Shown: positions 53,495-62,543, numbered from the stretch's first letter. The stretch is 64,000 nucleotides of DNA from Clostridium_AM sp900759715 (GCA_900759715.1 CAAEXF010000054.1:1-64000); one strand, 5' to 3'. The notes: generated by a model from the letters alone, not told the origin. Numbers and translations are program-made.

Positions 53495-54916
53495 CTACTT
53501 AATTTCTATCCCCAATTCTTTTAAAGTTTCAATGACAAATTCTCTACTTGATCTTGTATCATCCATTAAGAACTGTATATCTTCTTCATTTGCACTTGTT
53601 GCTCCTACATGTTTTGCAGCATTCTTAATATATGATTTTCTTAATTTATTCATATCTGCGAACCTAGTTTTTATATGTGATGGATGCTCTGGAAGAATTA
53701 TATTTATCCCTGCTTTCTCCTCATCACTATTACCAAATTTAATTTCTATTCCATTTGCTTTGGCAAATGCTAATTGTGGTAATGGATGTTTTCCCGCTCC
53801 AGTATATTCGGTTTCCTGAACTACTATAATTTTGTCTTCATCTAATTCTCTAGCTAAAGCAAAAGCCGCTGTTAAGGATGTATTTCCTGCTGGGCCTCTT
53901 TCCATTCCCTCTAAATTAGCTAAAACCTCTGTCATATAGAATACTTCCCCTTGTTTAACATTTAAAAACTCTTCCATATATCTTAATGTTCTTGCTGCAC
54001 TTCTTGGAACATCAGAATGATCTGGATTAGTTGCATAAGGAACGCCAAATCCGGTATGACCAGTTGTAAATGATTTCTTATTAAAATCTTTATCAGAAGC
54101 CATATGTAGTCCTGATAAATCAACACTTGCTCCATAAATTTTTGTATTTACTGCTTCTGCTTTTATAAGTCCTCTAGCAGTTCCGGTTAAGTTTCCACCA
54201 CCTGCTTGAGTTGCAATAACGTAGTCTGGATCTTTCCCTAACATCTCCCTGCACTGTATTGCTATTTCATAACCAAGAGACTCAACACCTGCTATTCCAT
54301 AGTTAGAATAGAGAGATGCATTAAAATATCCTGTTTCTTCTAACACTCTTAGATAAGTGTAAAAAAGTTCTGGTCCCACAGATAGCTGGATTACCTCTGC
54401 TCCTAAGGATTCGCACTTTCTCTGCTTTTCCAATATCTCTGGTTGTCCAACTTTCTTTGAATCATAACACTCCTGTACAATTATACATTTTAAGTTTCTC
54501 ATTGCTGCTTGCGACGCAACAGCTGCACCGTAGTTTCCACTGGTTGAAGCAGCAATTCCTTTATATCCAAGCTTTTTAGCTTGATATGCTGAAATTGATG
54601 CTCTTCTATCTTTGAAACTTCCCGATGGGTTACATTGCTCATCTTTTACAAATATTCTTGCTCCTTTACCTTTTTCAGCAGTATTTCTCGCTAAGGCAGT
54701 TATATTTTTCAACTCCAAAAGAGGTGTATTTCCAACGCCTACCTCTCTCTGTATTTTTATTATATCTTCTAACGTATATCCAATATCATTCATCATTTTT
54801 TCATAATCGAAAGCAATACCGCCAGACTCGTATTTTGAATAATCAACACCTGTTGCATTCTTTATTATTTCTGTATTTCTTTCAATAACAGCTGAATAAC
54901 TATTATCCTTAACCAT
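53495..54916 (-). CDS. ortB: 2-amino-4-oxopentanoate thiolase, beta subunit
   Basis: This 473-residue PLP-dependent protein has TPLLELKNITALA, the PLP lysine in DEQCNPSGSFKDRRASIS and glycine-rich STSGNYGAAVASQAA, all of threonine synthase-like fold. The length and close pairing with ortA identify it as OrtB, which cleaves 2-amino-4-oxopentanoate with CoA to alanine and acetyl-CoA in clostridial ornithine breakdown. Its start overlaps the ortA stop (ATGGTTAAG at 54916), showing tight coupling. No other ornithine-pathway genes are nearby. Confidence 0.92.
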   Translation of the reverse strand: MVKDNSYSAVIERNTEIIKNATGVDYSKYESGGIAFDYEKMMNDIGYTLEDIIKIQREVGVGNTPLLELKNITALARNTAEKGKGARIFVKDEQCNPSGSFKDRRASISAYQAKKLGYKGIAASTSGNYGAAVASQAAMRNLKCIIVQECYDSKKVGQPEILEKQRKCESLGAEVIQLSVGPELFYTYLRVLEETGYFNASLYSNYGIAGVESLGYEIAIQCREMLGKDPDYVIATQAGGGNLTGTARGLIKAEAVNTKIYGASVDLSGLHMASDKDFNKKSFTTGHTGFGVPYATNPDHSDVPRSAARTLRYMEEFLNVKQGEVFYMTEVLANLEGMERGPAGNTSLTAAFALARELDEDKIIVVQETEYTGAGKHPLPQLAFAKANGIEIKFGNSDEEKAGINIILPEHPSHIKTRFADMNKLRKSYIKNAAKHVGATSANEEDIQFLMDDTRSSREFVIETLKELGIEIK

Positions 54917-55227
54917 TAGTCTTCACCTTCCTTCAAAATACTTCTAACTTGTATGCCAACTCTTAAAAGCTCTGGAATATATTCATCCCCAAAGCTATGG
55001 ATATATTTAGGATTAACTTCAACGAGCTCTCCTTTCACTTGTCTTCCATTTAAAGTTGTTACAGAAACTATATCCCCAAAATTAGAGTCATCATTTAAAA
55101 ATCCCTTTACCCACATTTCAAGTGGAACCTTCTTCGTATCTTCTGGAATCTTCCCCGTCCTTTCTTCAGCCTTTAATACTATGCTGTGGATTTGGACCCA
55201 ATCACCTTTCTTTGCTTTTACCCCCAT
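54916..55227 (-). CDS. ortA: 2-amino-4-oxopentanoate thiolase, alpha subunit
   Basis: This 103-residue small protein contains KKGDWVQIHSIVLKAEERTGKIPEDTKKVPLEMWVKGFL and DIVSVTTLNGR, typical of OrtA. It partners with OrtB to form the thiolase. The start ATG follows AAAGGGGAATTTTAC, and its stop overlaps the ortB start. The family is narrow and well recognised in amino-acid-fermenting clostridia. Confidence 0.92.
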   Translation of the reverse strand: MGVKAKKGDWVQIHSIVLKAEERTGKIPEDTKKVPLEMWVKGFLNDDSNFGDIVSVTTLNGRQVKGELVEVNPKYIHSFGDEYIPELLRVGIQVRSILKEGED

Positions 55228-55564
55228 GTAAAATTCCCCTTTCTATTTTTTGTTTTTAGCAAAACTATACAACATGTGTTTATTTTTTGTTTTCCTAAAT
55301 ACACATTATATACTTATGAGAAATTACCCCATTTATTACAATTAACCACAAATGCAATTATAGTTCAATAGTTTCTAGTAAAAAAATTTACACAAATGAA
55401 ATTTTACGAAAGCACTCCTTCAAAATTCTCAAAATAATTTTAAATCTATTTTTATATTAAAAGCAATTTTATAATCATATGTTTAATTATGTAGAGATAA
55501 TTATTAAGGTTACTCAAGTTATTTTATACTAGCAGAAATAGGTTTCCTATAAGGGAGGTAGGAT
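55228..55564. other. AT-rich divergent intergenic region
   Basis: It separates leftward ortA from the rightward gene at 55565. A possible -10 (TATAAT on the minus strand, about 55305-55310) lies before ortA but no good -35. GGGAGG (55553-55558) is the ribosome site of the rightward gene. I see no RNA gene or ORF. Confidence 0.3.
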
Positions 55565-56644
55565 ATGAATTTTTCACAAAGAGAAAAAAATTTTTCCTTA
55601 TACTTGTCAGTATTTTTTATAGTTGTCTTATTCATTTTTAGCGTTAAAATATATTTCCATAAAATTATTAATGATAAATCATTCAATTTTAACCCCAATC
55701 TATCTTCAGAATTTAACTCAGGCCTACTGATTAGTTTTAGAAATGACTTAGATAAGGATACAAGTACTTATAGAACTTTATGGATTACACCTGATATTAG
55801 TAATAATTTAAAAATTATAAATGAAATAAATTTTGTTGTCGTTCCTCATAAGAATAGCTTTTGGAAAATTGATCCTGTTAGATATAACTTCACAAATACA
55901 GATGACTATATTGAATATCTTGTGGCCCATGATTTTGGAGATGGATACACTCCTGAAACCTTCCAGTACAAATTCAGCACCTATAGAAGCAAACTAACTT
56001 TTGTTGATAAGAATTACGTTGGAGTTTCTACATATATAATTTCACATGATGGTAATAAATATTACCGTGATAACACCTGTGCTGTAGTAGATTTAGAGAA
56101 TCTGACAAACTATAAAAGTACAGAAAACAAGGTCACTATGAAAGATGTATTTAGTGAAAAATCTATACCTATTATAAATAAATATAGGAATCAAAAAATA
56201 AACTTAGGGGAATGTTCCGAAAAAAATGCTATAAATACTACGTCCGGTGAATTCTGGAGCATCGGAAGAAAGGACGGTAGATGGTTGGCTCAGATAGCAA
56301 AAACCTTTAAATGCGCTACATATAATAATTATATTTTATACAACACAGAGCTCTATTTACCACAAAGTGTATCTTCAAATAATGAATTATATACAAGCTA
56401 CAAGTCTATCATAAAAACATTTCCTGATACAGAAGACGTAATTTCATCACCGAACAAGGATATGATTGGAATATTTACATCTGATAAGCTAACTATATAT
56501 CCATATTCTAATGGTACTTTTGGTAACCCAGCTCTAGAGCTAGAATTAAGTAAAAATGAAACCATGATTATGGCTCAGTGGGCTAACGGAAAAGAAATCA
56601 AAGAATGGACAGATGCAATAAAAAAATACTGTTCCGAAAATTAA
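55565..56644 (+). CDS. Membrane-anchored protein of unknown function
   Basis: This 359-residue protein has one N-terminal membrane segment (about 10-30) and a large extracytoplasmic domain without Cys clusters or repeats. Segments such as LLISFRNDLDKD, YVGVSTYIISHDGNKYYRDN and PSNGTF-like stretches near the end recall beta-strand-rich domains. I do not recognise a family. The start ATG follows GGGAGGTAGGAT. It is alone on the plus strand and convergent with the TPM gene. Confidence 0.6.
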   Translation: MNFSQREKNFSLYLSVFFIVVLFIFSVKIYFHKIINDKSFNFNPNLSSEFNSGLLISFRNDLDKDTSTYRTLWITPDISNNLKIINEINFVVVPHKNSFWKIDPVRYNFTNTDDYIEYLVAHDFGDGYTPETFQYKFSTYRSKLTFVDKNYVGVSTYIISHDGNKYYRDNTCAVVDLENLTNYKSTENKVTMKDVFSEKSIPIINKYRNQKINLGECSEKNAINTTSGEFWSIGRKDGRWLAQIAKTFKCATYNNYILYNTELYLPQSVSSNNELYTSYKSIIKTFPDTEDVISSPNKDMIGIFTSDKLTIYPYSNGTFGNPALELELSKNETMIMAQWANGKEIKEWTDAIKKYCSEN

Positions 56645-56662
56645 TTTTTTCGGAGCAGTATT
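56625..56662. terminator. Bidirectional terminator between the unknown gene and the TPM gene
   Basis: AATACTGTTCCGAAAA pairs with TTTTCGGAGCAGTATT across a short loop; it covers the stop codon of the rightward gene and lies next to the convergent stop. Confidence 0.8.
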
Positions 56663-57463
56663 TTACCAATTTCCTGAAGAACCTCCACCGCCAGAGCTCC
56701 CGCCGCCAAATCCACCATAGCCTCCCCCACCGGTGCCTCCTCCGCCTCTTCCTCTTGGGCCTCCTCCCCAAAAAGAATTCCAAAACATTGCATAAAGCAG
56801 AAATCTAGTTATTCTAGCTCTATTTAATATGATATCAAAAGCAAAGATTCCTAAAATAATATATATAACAATAGGGTTTATAACTTTCACCTTTTGCTGC
56901 TGAGTAACGTTATTAACTTCTCTATTTCCTTGTAAGGTAATATTGTATTCCTTAGCTATATCTTTTGCAAAAATTGAATAAGCATTACTTAATCCCTCAC
57001 TATATTTGTTTTCCTTGAAAAGTGGTACTGCTGTATTATTCATAACTCTAGCAGAATATATGTCAGTTATTGTCCCCTCTAGTTCTCTTCCTACTTCTAC
57101 TCTCCACTTTCTATCATTTACTGATAATAATATTAAGAGACCATTATCCTTACCTTTTTGTCCTATACCCCAAGTTCTGAAAAGTTCATTAGAATAGGAT
57201 TCTATATCTCTTCCTTTCAATGAATCTATTATAACTATGGTCATTTGCGCACTAGTTTTACTTTCTAATTCACTGCCAAGTGATACAATATAGTTTTTAG
57301 TATTATCATCAATAATTCCAACATAATCATTTATATATTTCAAATTAGTTGGATTAGGTATATTTGAAGCTCCCTTTATAATATTAGGCGAAGACAAATT
57401 TAAAATTAATATAAAGATAAAAAACAATTTAGTTATTTTGAAATTATTTTTTATTTTTTCCAT
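56663..57463 (-). CDS. TPM-domain membrane protein with Gly-rich tail (YgcG type)
   Basis: This 266-residue protein has a signal peptide (about 10-32), an extracytoplasmic TPM domain (about 40-175; VNDYVGIIDD-like start, TIVIIDSLKGRDIESYSNELF and GLLILLSVNDRKWRVEVG), a membrane helix (about 200-217) and a C-terminal tail made mostly of Gly and Ser. TPM proteins are usually encoded next to LemA, as here. They are linked to photosystem repair in plants; in bacteria the role is unclear. Confidence 0.88.
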   Translation of the reverse strand: MEKIKNNFKITKLFFIFILILNLSSPNIIKGASNIPNPTNLKYINDYVGIIDDNTKNYIVSLGSELESKTSAQMTIVIIDSLKGRDIESYSNELFRTWGIGQKGKDNGLLILLSVNDRKWRVEVGRELEGTITDIYSARVMNNTAVPLFKENKYSEGLSNAYSIFAKDIAKEYNITLQGNREVNNVTQQQKVKVINPIVIYIILGIFAFDIILNRARITRFLLYAMFWNSFWGGGPRGRGGGGTGGGGYGGFGGGSSGGGGSSGNW

Positions 57464-57542
57464 GTATGTTTACCTTTTATGTACCTTACAATAGCTAGAT
57501 TATAGCTTAAATCTCTCTTTGATTCTAAGCTGTAAAATCAAG

Positions 57543-58112
57543 CTATTTTGTAAAGTCCACCTTTGGAACTTCCTGTGCCCCTTCGCTCGCCTTATAGTAC
57601 GGTCTTGGAGTGAAACCATACATACCTGATATTATAGAATTGGGAAATCTTTTTATTGATGTATTATAATTATTTATAGCAGTGTTATAATCCTGTCTAG
57701 CAATAGCTATCCTATTTTCAGTCCCTTCCAAGGCTACAGATAAATCTTTAAAATTTTGACTAGACTTTAGATCTGGATATCTTTCGACTACAACTAGCAA
57801 TCTTGAAAGTGCTGTTGATAGCTGAGCATCTGCATTTGCTTTGTCAGTAATACTTTGTGCTCCTGCTAGTCTAGACCTTGCATCAGCAACATCGGTAAAT
57901 ATTTTTTGTTCCTGTGAAGCATATCCTTTAACAGTTTGAACCAAATTAGGAATTAAATCAGATCTTCTTTGAAGTTGCGTATCTATATTAGATTGTGATG
58001 CATCCACTCTTTGTTCAAGTCCTACTATAGAGTTATAACTACCTATTAAAGGTAAAAATATAATTGCAAGTATACCTAAAATAATCAAAAATACTTTTAG
58101 CCCTTTACTCAT
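57543..58112 (-). CDS. lemA: LemA family protein
   Basis: This 189-residue protein has an N-terminal membrane helix (about 6-25) and the LemA helical bundle with YNSIVGLEQRVDASQSNIDTQLQRRSDLIPNLV and the C-terminal IKRFPNSIISGMYGFTPRPYYKAS. It is a membrane-anchored coiled-coil protein of unknown function, typically paired with TPM proteins; the TPM gene follows 80 bp downstream. The ATG at 58112 is its start. Confidence 0.93.
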   Translation of the reverse strand: MSKGLKVFLIILGILAIIFLPLIGSYNSIVGLEQRVDASQSNIDTQLQRRSDLIPNLVQTVKGYASQEQKIFTDVADARSRLAGAQSITDKANADAQLSTALSRLLVVVERYPDLKSSQNFKDLSVALEGTENRIAIARQDYNTAINNYNTSIKRFPNSIISGMYGFTPRPYYKASEGAQEVPKVDFTK

Positions 58113-58182
58113 TTATTTCACCACCATGTTATAAGATATTAGTATATTTATTTTAAGGACTTTTTAAATAAATATACTAAAT

Positions 58183-58221
58183 AAAAAAGGCTCTTTTCTT
58201 AAATTAAGAAAAGTAGCCTTT
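58183..58221 (-). terminator. Hairpin terminator after the Rrf2 regulator
   Basis: AAAGGCT and CTTTTCTTAA arms pair with TTAAGAAAAG and AGCCTTT, and T-runs follow on the minus strand (TTTTTTATTTAG). Confidence 0.8.
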
Positions 58222-58356
58222 AGCAGCAAAAATTCATATTTTCTTTATAATATATAAGTAAAAAATTGAAAAATCTCTTTTATCACTACTATAACTGAAA
58301 AAAAGATTATATTTAGTACGCATTATAAAAATGAATTCTTATAAAGTATTATTTAT

Positions 58357-58791
58357 TTAAATAAAGTACATAAAATTATTTACTTCATTTTTATATTTGT
58401 TAACTAAATCCTCTAATGTAATATTATCAAAATAATCATTAACATTTTTATTTATTACATTCCATAAGTTTTCATTTATGCATCTTTCTAAATCATCCGC
58501 AGCATTTGTATTATTGATATCTACTAAATCAAGATCTCCTTCTAGAGTTCTTAATATTTCCCCAATAGTTATTATATCGGTAGACTTTGATAAAGTATAG
58601 CCCCCTTGAGCCCCTTTTCTCCCTATAACTAAACCACTTTTTCTTAGTGTTGAAAAAATTTGTTCTAAATATCCTTCTGAAATATTTTGTCTTTCCGAAA
58701 TACTCTTTAATGTAACTACTTCAGAATTAGAATACATAGCAATATCAATAAGTGCCTTTAACCCATATCTACCTTTTGTTGAAATTTTCAC
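58357..58791 (-). CDS. Rrf2 family transcriptional regulator
   Basis: This 144-residue protein has an N-terminal winged helix (MKISTKGRYGLKALIDIAMYS; RKSGLVIGRKGAQGGYTLSK) typical of Rrf2/IscR/CymR. It has only one Cys (in ERCINENLW), so it lacks the three-Cys cluster site of IscR and more resembles CymR, which controls cysteine metabolism through a partner enzyme. No iscS or cysK gene is adjacent, so the target set is unknown. The start ATG at 58791 follows AGGTGATTACGTGAAA-like sequence. Confidence 0.88.
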   Translation of the reverse strand: MKISTKGRYGLKALIDIAMYSNSEVVTLKSISERQNISEGYLEQIFSTLRKSGLVIGRKGAQGGYTLSKSTDIITIGEILRTLEGDLDLVDINNTNAADDLERCINENLWNVINKNVNDYFDNITLEDLVNKYKNEVNNFMYFI

Positions 58792-58983
58792 GTAATCACC
58801 TTTCTTACTACTCTATATTTTAAATAGCATTATCACATACCAATATTATTATATAAATAGAACATTCAAAAATCAATTTTTTAATTTTATATCAACAAAG
58901 CGTATTTTAAAATACTCTAGAAATAAAATAAAAGTACTCTTTTACAATAATTGCTTTATAAAGCTAAAGACTGCTAATAAAAA

Positions 58984-59013
58984 AACTTCTATCTCAATGT
59001 AGAAATAGAAGTT
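58984..59013 (-). terminator. Hairpin terminator after the YbaK-type gene
   Basis: AACTTCTAT pairs with ATAGAAGTT around an 11-nt loop, followed by seven Ts on the minus strand. Confidence 0.8.
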
Positions 59014-59046
59014 AATTCACATAGGTTTTATTTTGTTTATTATGTA

Positions 59047-59517
59047 TTAAACCAATTCTCCTTGACACACATCCACCCATTCAGCATTAGTAAATCTTTG
59101 AATATTTTCTGGGGATATCTTCAATGCAGTTGTTCGTGAACCCGCAGCTGGATATACAAAATCAAAATTTTTTATAGATACATCTACATAAACTTCTAAA
59201 GGATTTTTTAAACCAAATGGACATACTCCACCTACTGGATGCCCAGTTATCTCTTCCACTTCATTGAGATCAATCATCTTAGCTTTTGTTTCAAAAAAAC
59301 TTCTAAACTTTTTATTGTCTATTCTAGCGTCACCACGAGTTACAACTAATATATTCTTCTCCTTTAATTTAAATGCTAAGGTTTTAGCAATAAGCTTAGC
59401 TTCTACTCCTATAACTTGAGCAGCCATCTCTACTGTAGCCAAGCTACCTTCTAATTCAAATACTGGATCCTCTAGATTCCTTTCCTTAAAAAAATTCCTT
59501 ACATTTTCTACACTCAC
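59047..59517 (-). CDS. YbaK/EbsC-type aminoacyl-tRNA deacylase
   Basis: This roughly 156-residue protein of the YbaK/ProX fold contains GSLATVEMAAQVIGVEAKLIAKTLAFK (about 23-49; catalytic Lys region) and ITGHPVGGVCPFGLK. The family hydrolyses mischarged tRNA such as Cys- or Ala-tRNAPro. I chose the GTG at 59517, spaced after AAAGGAGG; the longer frame to 59544 starts before this site. It lies after the MocR-type regulator, 46 bp away, and could share its transcript. Confidence 0.88.
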   Translation of the reverse strand: MSVENVRNFFKERNLEDPVFELEGSLATVEMAAQVIGVEAKLIAKTLAFKLKEKNILVVTRGDARIDNKKFRSFFETKAKMIDLNEVEEITGHPVGGVCPFGLKNPLEVYVDVSIKNFDFVYPAAGSRTTALKISPENIQRFTNAEWVDVCQGELV

Positions 59518-59562
59518 TTTAATAGCCTCCTTTTTATGTTTCAAAGCCCCATTGCAATTTTA

Positions 59563-61002
59563 TTAAATCTTATTTTTGATAACTTCACCAATTATTTTAA
59601 AGCCTTTCTCTATGTCTTCTTTACTTACTCTTGAAAACCCTAATCTTAGAGTATTGTATCCTCTATTATCTGTATAAAAGATATCCCCTGGCGTAAAAAT
59701 AATACCATTCTCATAGCATTTCTCTAAAACTTCTCTAGATTTAATATCATTTAATTCTATAAAAATATGAAGACCACCTTCTCCAAAGAGCTTATTAAAT
59801 GGAATATATTTTTTAGCACATTCTACTGCGAATTCATATTTCTCCTTATAAACTTTTCTAGCTTTTTTAATATACTTTTCAAAGTTTCCTCCACTAAGAT
59901 AATCATAAAAAATAGCCTGATCTAGAGAGGATGTATGAATGTTCCTGCTTCTTTTTACGCTTTCCAAATAGCCTATAAGCTTCTTATCAGCTAAAATCCA
60001 CCCCACTCTTATTCCTGGGAAAAGTATTTTTGAAAAGCTTCCTATGTATATTACACTATTTCCCTCACCACTTAATGATGCAATAGGTGAAACATGTGCA
60101 CCTGAATATCTAAGTTCTTCATTAAATCCATCCTCAATTATAGGTATATTATGGATTTTTAGCGCCTTATATACCTCAACTCTTTTTTCTACTGACATTA
60201 CTACACCGGTTGGATTATGATATGATGGTATAAAATAAGATAATTTAATTTTGTTTTTTGAAAGATTTTCTTTTAATTTATCTATACTGACACCATCATC
60301 TTCCATATCTACCCCTATGACTTCTAAACCATGAAGTTTCATAATTTTTATAGCTGTATTATGAGTAGGATTTTCGCATAATATTTTATCTCCTTTTTCA
60401 GTTAGACTTGATAATATTAAATTGAAACCCTCAGTAAAACCATTAGTAATAAGTATATCTTTCCCTTCGATATTTGCACCTTTATTACTCATATATTTAA
60501 ATAAGTATTCGATTAAAGGCTTATATCCCTGAGCATATCCATAGTTTAATATCTTTTCGCCTTCTATTGAAATTCTATTCAGGAAAGATTTTTTGAACTC
60601 CTCCACATCAAAAAGACTTTCATCAGGCGCTATACTTTTAAAGGATATCATGCCTTTTTTCCACTTTGTTTCATGTTTTATTATATCCAGTTCTTCTGAA
60701 GCTTTTGCATAGTTATTTATATGGCTGCTCCAATCAACAGTCCATTTCTCCTGAAAGTTTACCTTTACATCTGATACAAAAGCTCCCTTTCCTTTTTCCA
60801 TATATATAAAACCTTCCTCTTGGAGAAACTCATAAGCATTAATAACAGTATTTCTGCTGACACTTAGAATTGAAGCTAGCTCCCTAGTTGATGGAAGTTT
60901 TTCTCCGCTTCTTAACATTCCTCTAAGTATCAACTCACTTATATGGTCTTTTAGCTGTATATACACAGGTGTATTTTTATCTAATTTTATATCAACAAAC
61001 AT
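59563..61002 (-). CDS. MocR-type regulator (GntR HTH fused to aminotransferase)
   Basis: This 479-residue fusion has an N-terminal GntR winged helix (about 8-75; LPSTRELASILSVSRNTVINAYEFLQEEGF) and a class I aminotransferase-like domain (about 110-479) with NPTHNTAIKI, SYHNPTGVVMS and the PLP lysine in SFSKILFPGIRVGW. Such proteins sense PLP or amino compounds and regulate nearby genes. None of the pyridoxal synthesis genes (pdxST) are adjacent; the YbaK-type gene follows. Confidence 0.9.
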   Translation of the reverse strand: MFVDIKLDKNTPVYIQLKDHISELILRGMLRSGEKLPSTRELASILSVSRNTVINAYEFLQEEGFIYMEKGKGAFVSDVKVNFQEKWTVDWSSHINNYAKASEELDIIKHETKWKKGMISFKSIAPDESLFDVEEFKKSFLNRISIEGEKILNYGYAQGYKPLIEYLFKYMSNKGANIEGKDILITNGFTEGFNLILSSLTEKGDKILCENPTHNTAIKIMKLHGLEVIGVDMEDDGVSIDKLKENLSKNKIKLSYFIPSYHNPTGVVMSVEKRVEVYKALKIHNIPIIEDGFNEELRYSGAHVSPIASLSGEGNSVIYIGSFSKILFPGIRVGWILADKKLIGYLESVKRSRNIHTSSLDQAIFYDYLSGGNFEKYIKKARKVYKEKYEFAVECAKKYIPFNKLFGEGGLHIFIELNDIKSREVLEKCYENGIIFTPGDIFYTDNRGYNTLRLGFSRVSKEDIEKGFKIIGEVIKNKI

Positions 61003-61072
61003 AAATTTTCACCTCAATTATATTTTCACATAAATGAGGTGATAAATAAAGATTTCTAGATAAAAACCTATG

Positions 61073-61882
61073 TTAAAATGCTGGTATTATACTTCCTTTG
61101 TATTTATCTTCTATAAACTTTTTAATCTCTGGTGAGTTTAACGCTTTAGATAAAGCTTGAATGTACGGTTTATCTTTATCTTTCTTTCTAACTGCAATTA
61201 CATTAGCATATGGTGAATCCTTTGATTCTATTGCAATAGCATCTTTAGTAGGATTTAGGTTTGCTTGAATTGCATAGTTCGTATTGATAACTGCAGCATC
61301 TACATCATCTAAAACTCTTGGAAGTTGTGGTGCATCAAGTTCTTTAATTTTAATATTCTTTTTGTTTTCAGTAATATCTAATTTAGATATTAGCTCTCCA
61401 TCCTTTAACTTTATAAGTCCAGCACTTTGTAATACTTTTAATGCTCTTGCTCCATTAGTTGGATCGTTTGGTATAGCTATTTCAGCTCCATCTTTAAGTT
61501 CTTCTAATTTCTTAGCCTTCTTTGAATATACCCCCATTGGCTCTATATGAACTTTAACTGTATAGTCTAATTCGGTATGTTTTTCTTCATTAAACTTAGT
61601 TAAATAAGGTATATGCTGAAAGAAGTTTGCATCAAGTTCTCCATCATTTAAAGCTGTATTTGGTGTTACATAATCAGTAAATTCAACGATTTGAAGATCG
61701 TAGCCTTCTTTTTGAAGTATTGGTTTTACTTGCTCAAGTATCTCTTTATGTGGTACAGGCGTTGCACCTATTTTTATCACTTTTTTAGTGTCCTTATTGG
61801 ATGATTCCTCTTTTTTCTCTCCACATCCTACTAATGCAAAAACAAAAATTAATGATATAACAATTGATATAATCTTTTTCAT
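61073..61882 (-). CDS. metQ: Methionine ABC transporter substrate-binding lipoprotein
   Basis: This 269-residue NlpA/MetQ protein has a lipobox (FALVGCGEKK, Cys about 20) and ligand-binding motifs VKIGATPVPHKEILEQV, DANFFQHIPYL and VAIPNDPTNGARAL-like IAIPNDPTNGARAL. It delivers methionine to MetNI. No metN or metI gene is in the window. The start follows AGGAGGTAATTTAATT. A SAM-I riboswitch lies about 400 bp upstream, which fits methionine uptake. Confidence 0.93.
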   Translation of the reverse strand: MKKIISIVISLIFVFALVGCGEKKEESSNKDTKKVIKIGATPVPHKEILEQVKPILQKEGYDLQIVEFTDYVTPNTALNDGELDANFFQHIPYLTKFNEEKHTELDYTVKVHIEPMGVYSKKAKKLEELKDGAEIAIPNDPTNGARALKVLQSAGLIKLKDGELISKLDITENKKNIKIKELDAPQLPRVLDDVDAAVINTNYAIQANLNPTKDAIAIESKDSPYANVIAVRKKDKDKPYIQALSKALNSPEIKKFIEDKYKGSIIPAF

Positions 61883-61929
61883 AATTAAATTACCTCCTAG
61901 TATTTTAGTCTTAATAAATCAATTTTAGT

Positions 61930-62215
61930 TTATCCGATGTCTATCGCCACTAACATCCCAACGCACTCTGTGAAAGCGATTCACACCAAATCAAAGATTT
62001 GGGTTCTCTGCTTTTCTTAAAGTTGGGGATAAGTGGCGCTACGACCCTGGATAACGGCTTCTAAGCTTCAGATGGAGTTTAGAACTCCACCTGAATCCAA
62101 GAATCCTGTTTATATGGTTTTGCAAAATCTCTACCTTCAAAGGCAGGCACAGATATCTTTAACGGCTAAGCTGGACTTACTAGCAATTATAAGAATATAA
62201 ATATTTTTTCGGCCG
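61930..62215 (-). ncRNA. Large structured leader / candidate non-coding RNA between the SAM riboswitch and metQ
   Basis: This stretch has no ORF but dense complementary arms on the minus strand: ATCC...GGAT closing ends, CGCCAC...GTGGCG, CCCAAC...GTTGGG, hairpins CCAAATCTTTGATTTGG, TGTGAATCGCTTTCACA and CAGGTGGAGTTCTAAACTCCATCTG, and TGCCTT/AAGGTA. Two of these stems contain G-U wobbles only when read on the minus strand, which suggests the RNA is leftward. It is unusually GC-rich for its surroundings. It may be a conserved clostridial non-coding RNA (I considered the raiA-type) but I cannot confirm the class. Confidence 0.55.
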
Positions 62216-62242
62216 GCCATATTCTTATGAAGTGCAAAATTA

Positions 62243-62267
62243 AAAGCCCGAGGAAAACCTCGAGCTT
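62243..62267 (-). terminator. Terminator of the SAM riboswitch
   Basis: AAGCTCGAGG-TTTT-CCTCGGGCTT followed by TTAATTTT on the minus strand lies right after the aptamer, as expected for transcriptional control. Confidence 0.85.
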
Positions 62268-62277
62268 GAAACCCATC

Positions 62278-62389
62278 GTTATCCTCATCTCTCAGCCTTC
62301 GCTGCTGGAATTGGCACCAATGTATTATATAAAATAATACTGGTTGCCGGGCTTCATAGGGCCAGTCCCTCCGCCTCTCTTGATAAGTA
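62278..62389 (-). promoter_or_regulatory. SAM-I (S-box) riboswitch
   Basis: The minus strand has CTTATCAAGAGAGGCGGAGG, GACTGGCCC, ATGAAGCCCGGCAACC, GGTGCCAATTCC and GAGATGAGGATAA in the order of the S-box aptamer. It lies upstream of metQ and ends in a terminator, so high SAM would switch off transcription of the methionine uptake gene. Confidence 0.96.
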
Positions 62390-62417
62390 AGAATTGTTAT
62401 TCAATTTATTAATTTAC

Positions 62418-62446
62418 ATTATAATAATATAAAAGCTGCATGTCAA
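62418..62446 (-). promoter_or_regulatory. Promoter of the SAM-riboswitch transcript
   Basis: Consensus TTGACA (62446-62441), a 17-bp spacer and TATAAT (62423-62418) lie about 30 bp upstream of the aptamer on the minus strand. Confidence 0.85.
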
Positions 62447-62496
62447 TACTTTTTTATCCGATGCTTCCGAGCGATTAACAGACTAAATTCCATAAT

Positions 62497-62527
62497 AAAA
62501 GCTGTGTGACATCAGTCATACAGCTTT
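62497..62527 (-). terminator. Terminator after the chemotaxis receptor
   Basis: AAAGCTGTGTGAC pairs with GTCATACAGCTTT around ATCA; it lies 17 bp after the receptor stop. TTATTATGG follows on the minus strand, so the T-run is weak. Confidence 0.7.
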
Positions 62528-62543
62528 GTTTAGACTTGTATAA

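Noticed and set aside
56598..56783. Arginine/tryptophan-rich frame opposite the TPM tail
   Set aside because: Caused by the Gly-codon-rich tail of the TPM gene read in another frame.
62211..62218. GGCCGGCC as evidence of a vector junction
   Set aside because: A single 8-bp palindrome in otherwise continuous clostridial sequence is not enough to infer engineering.
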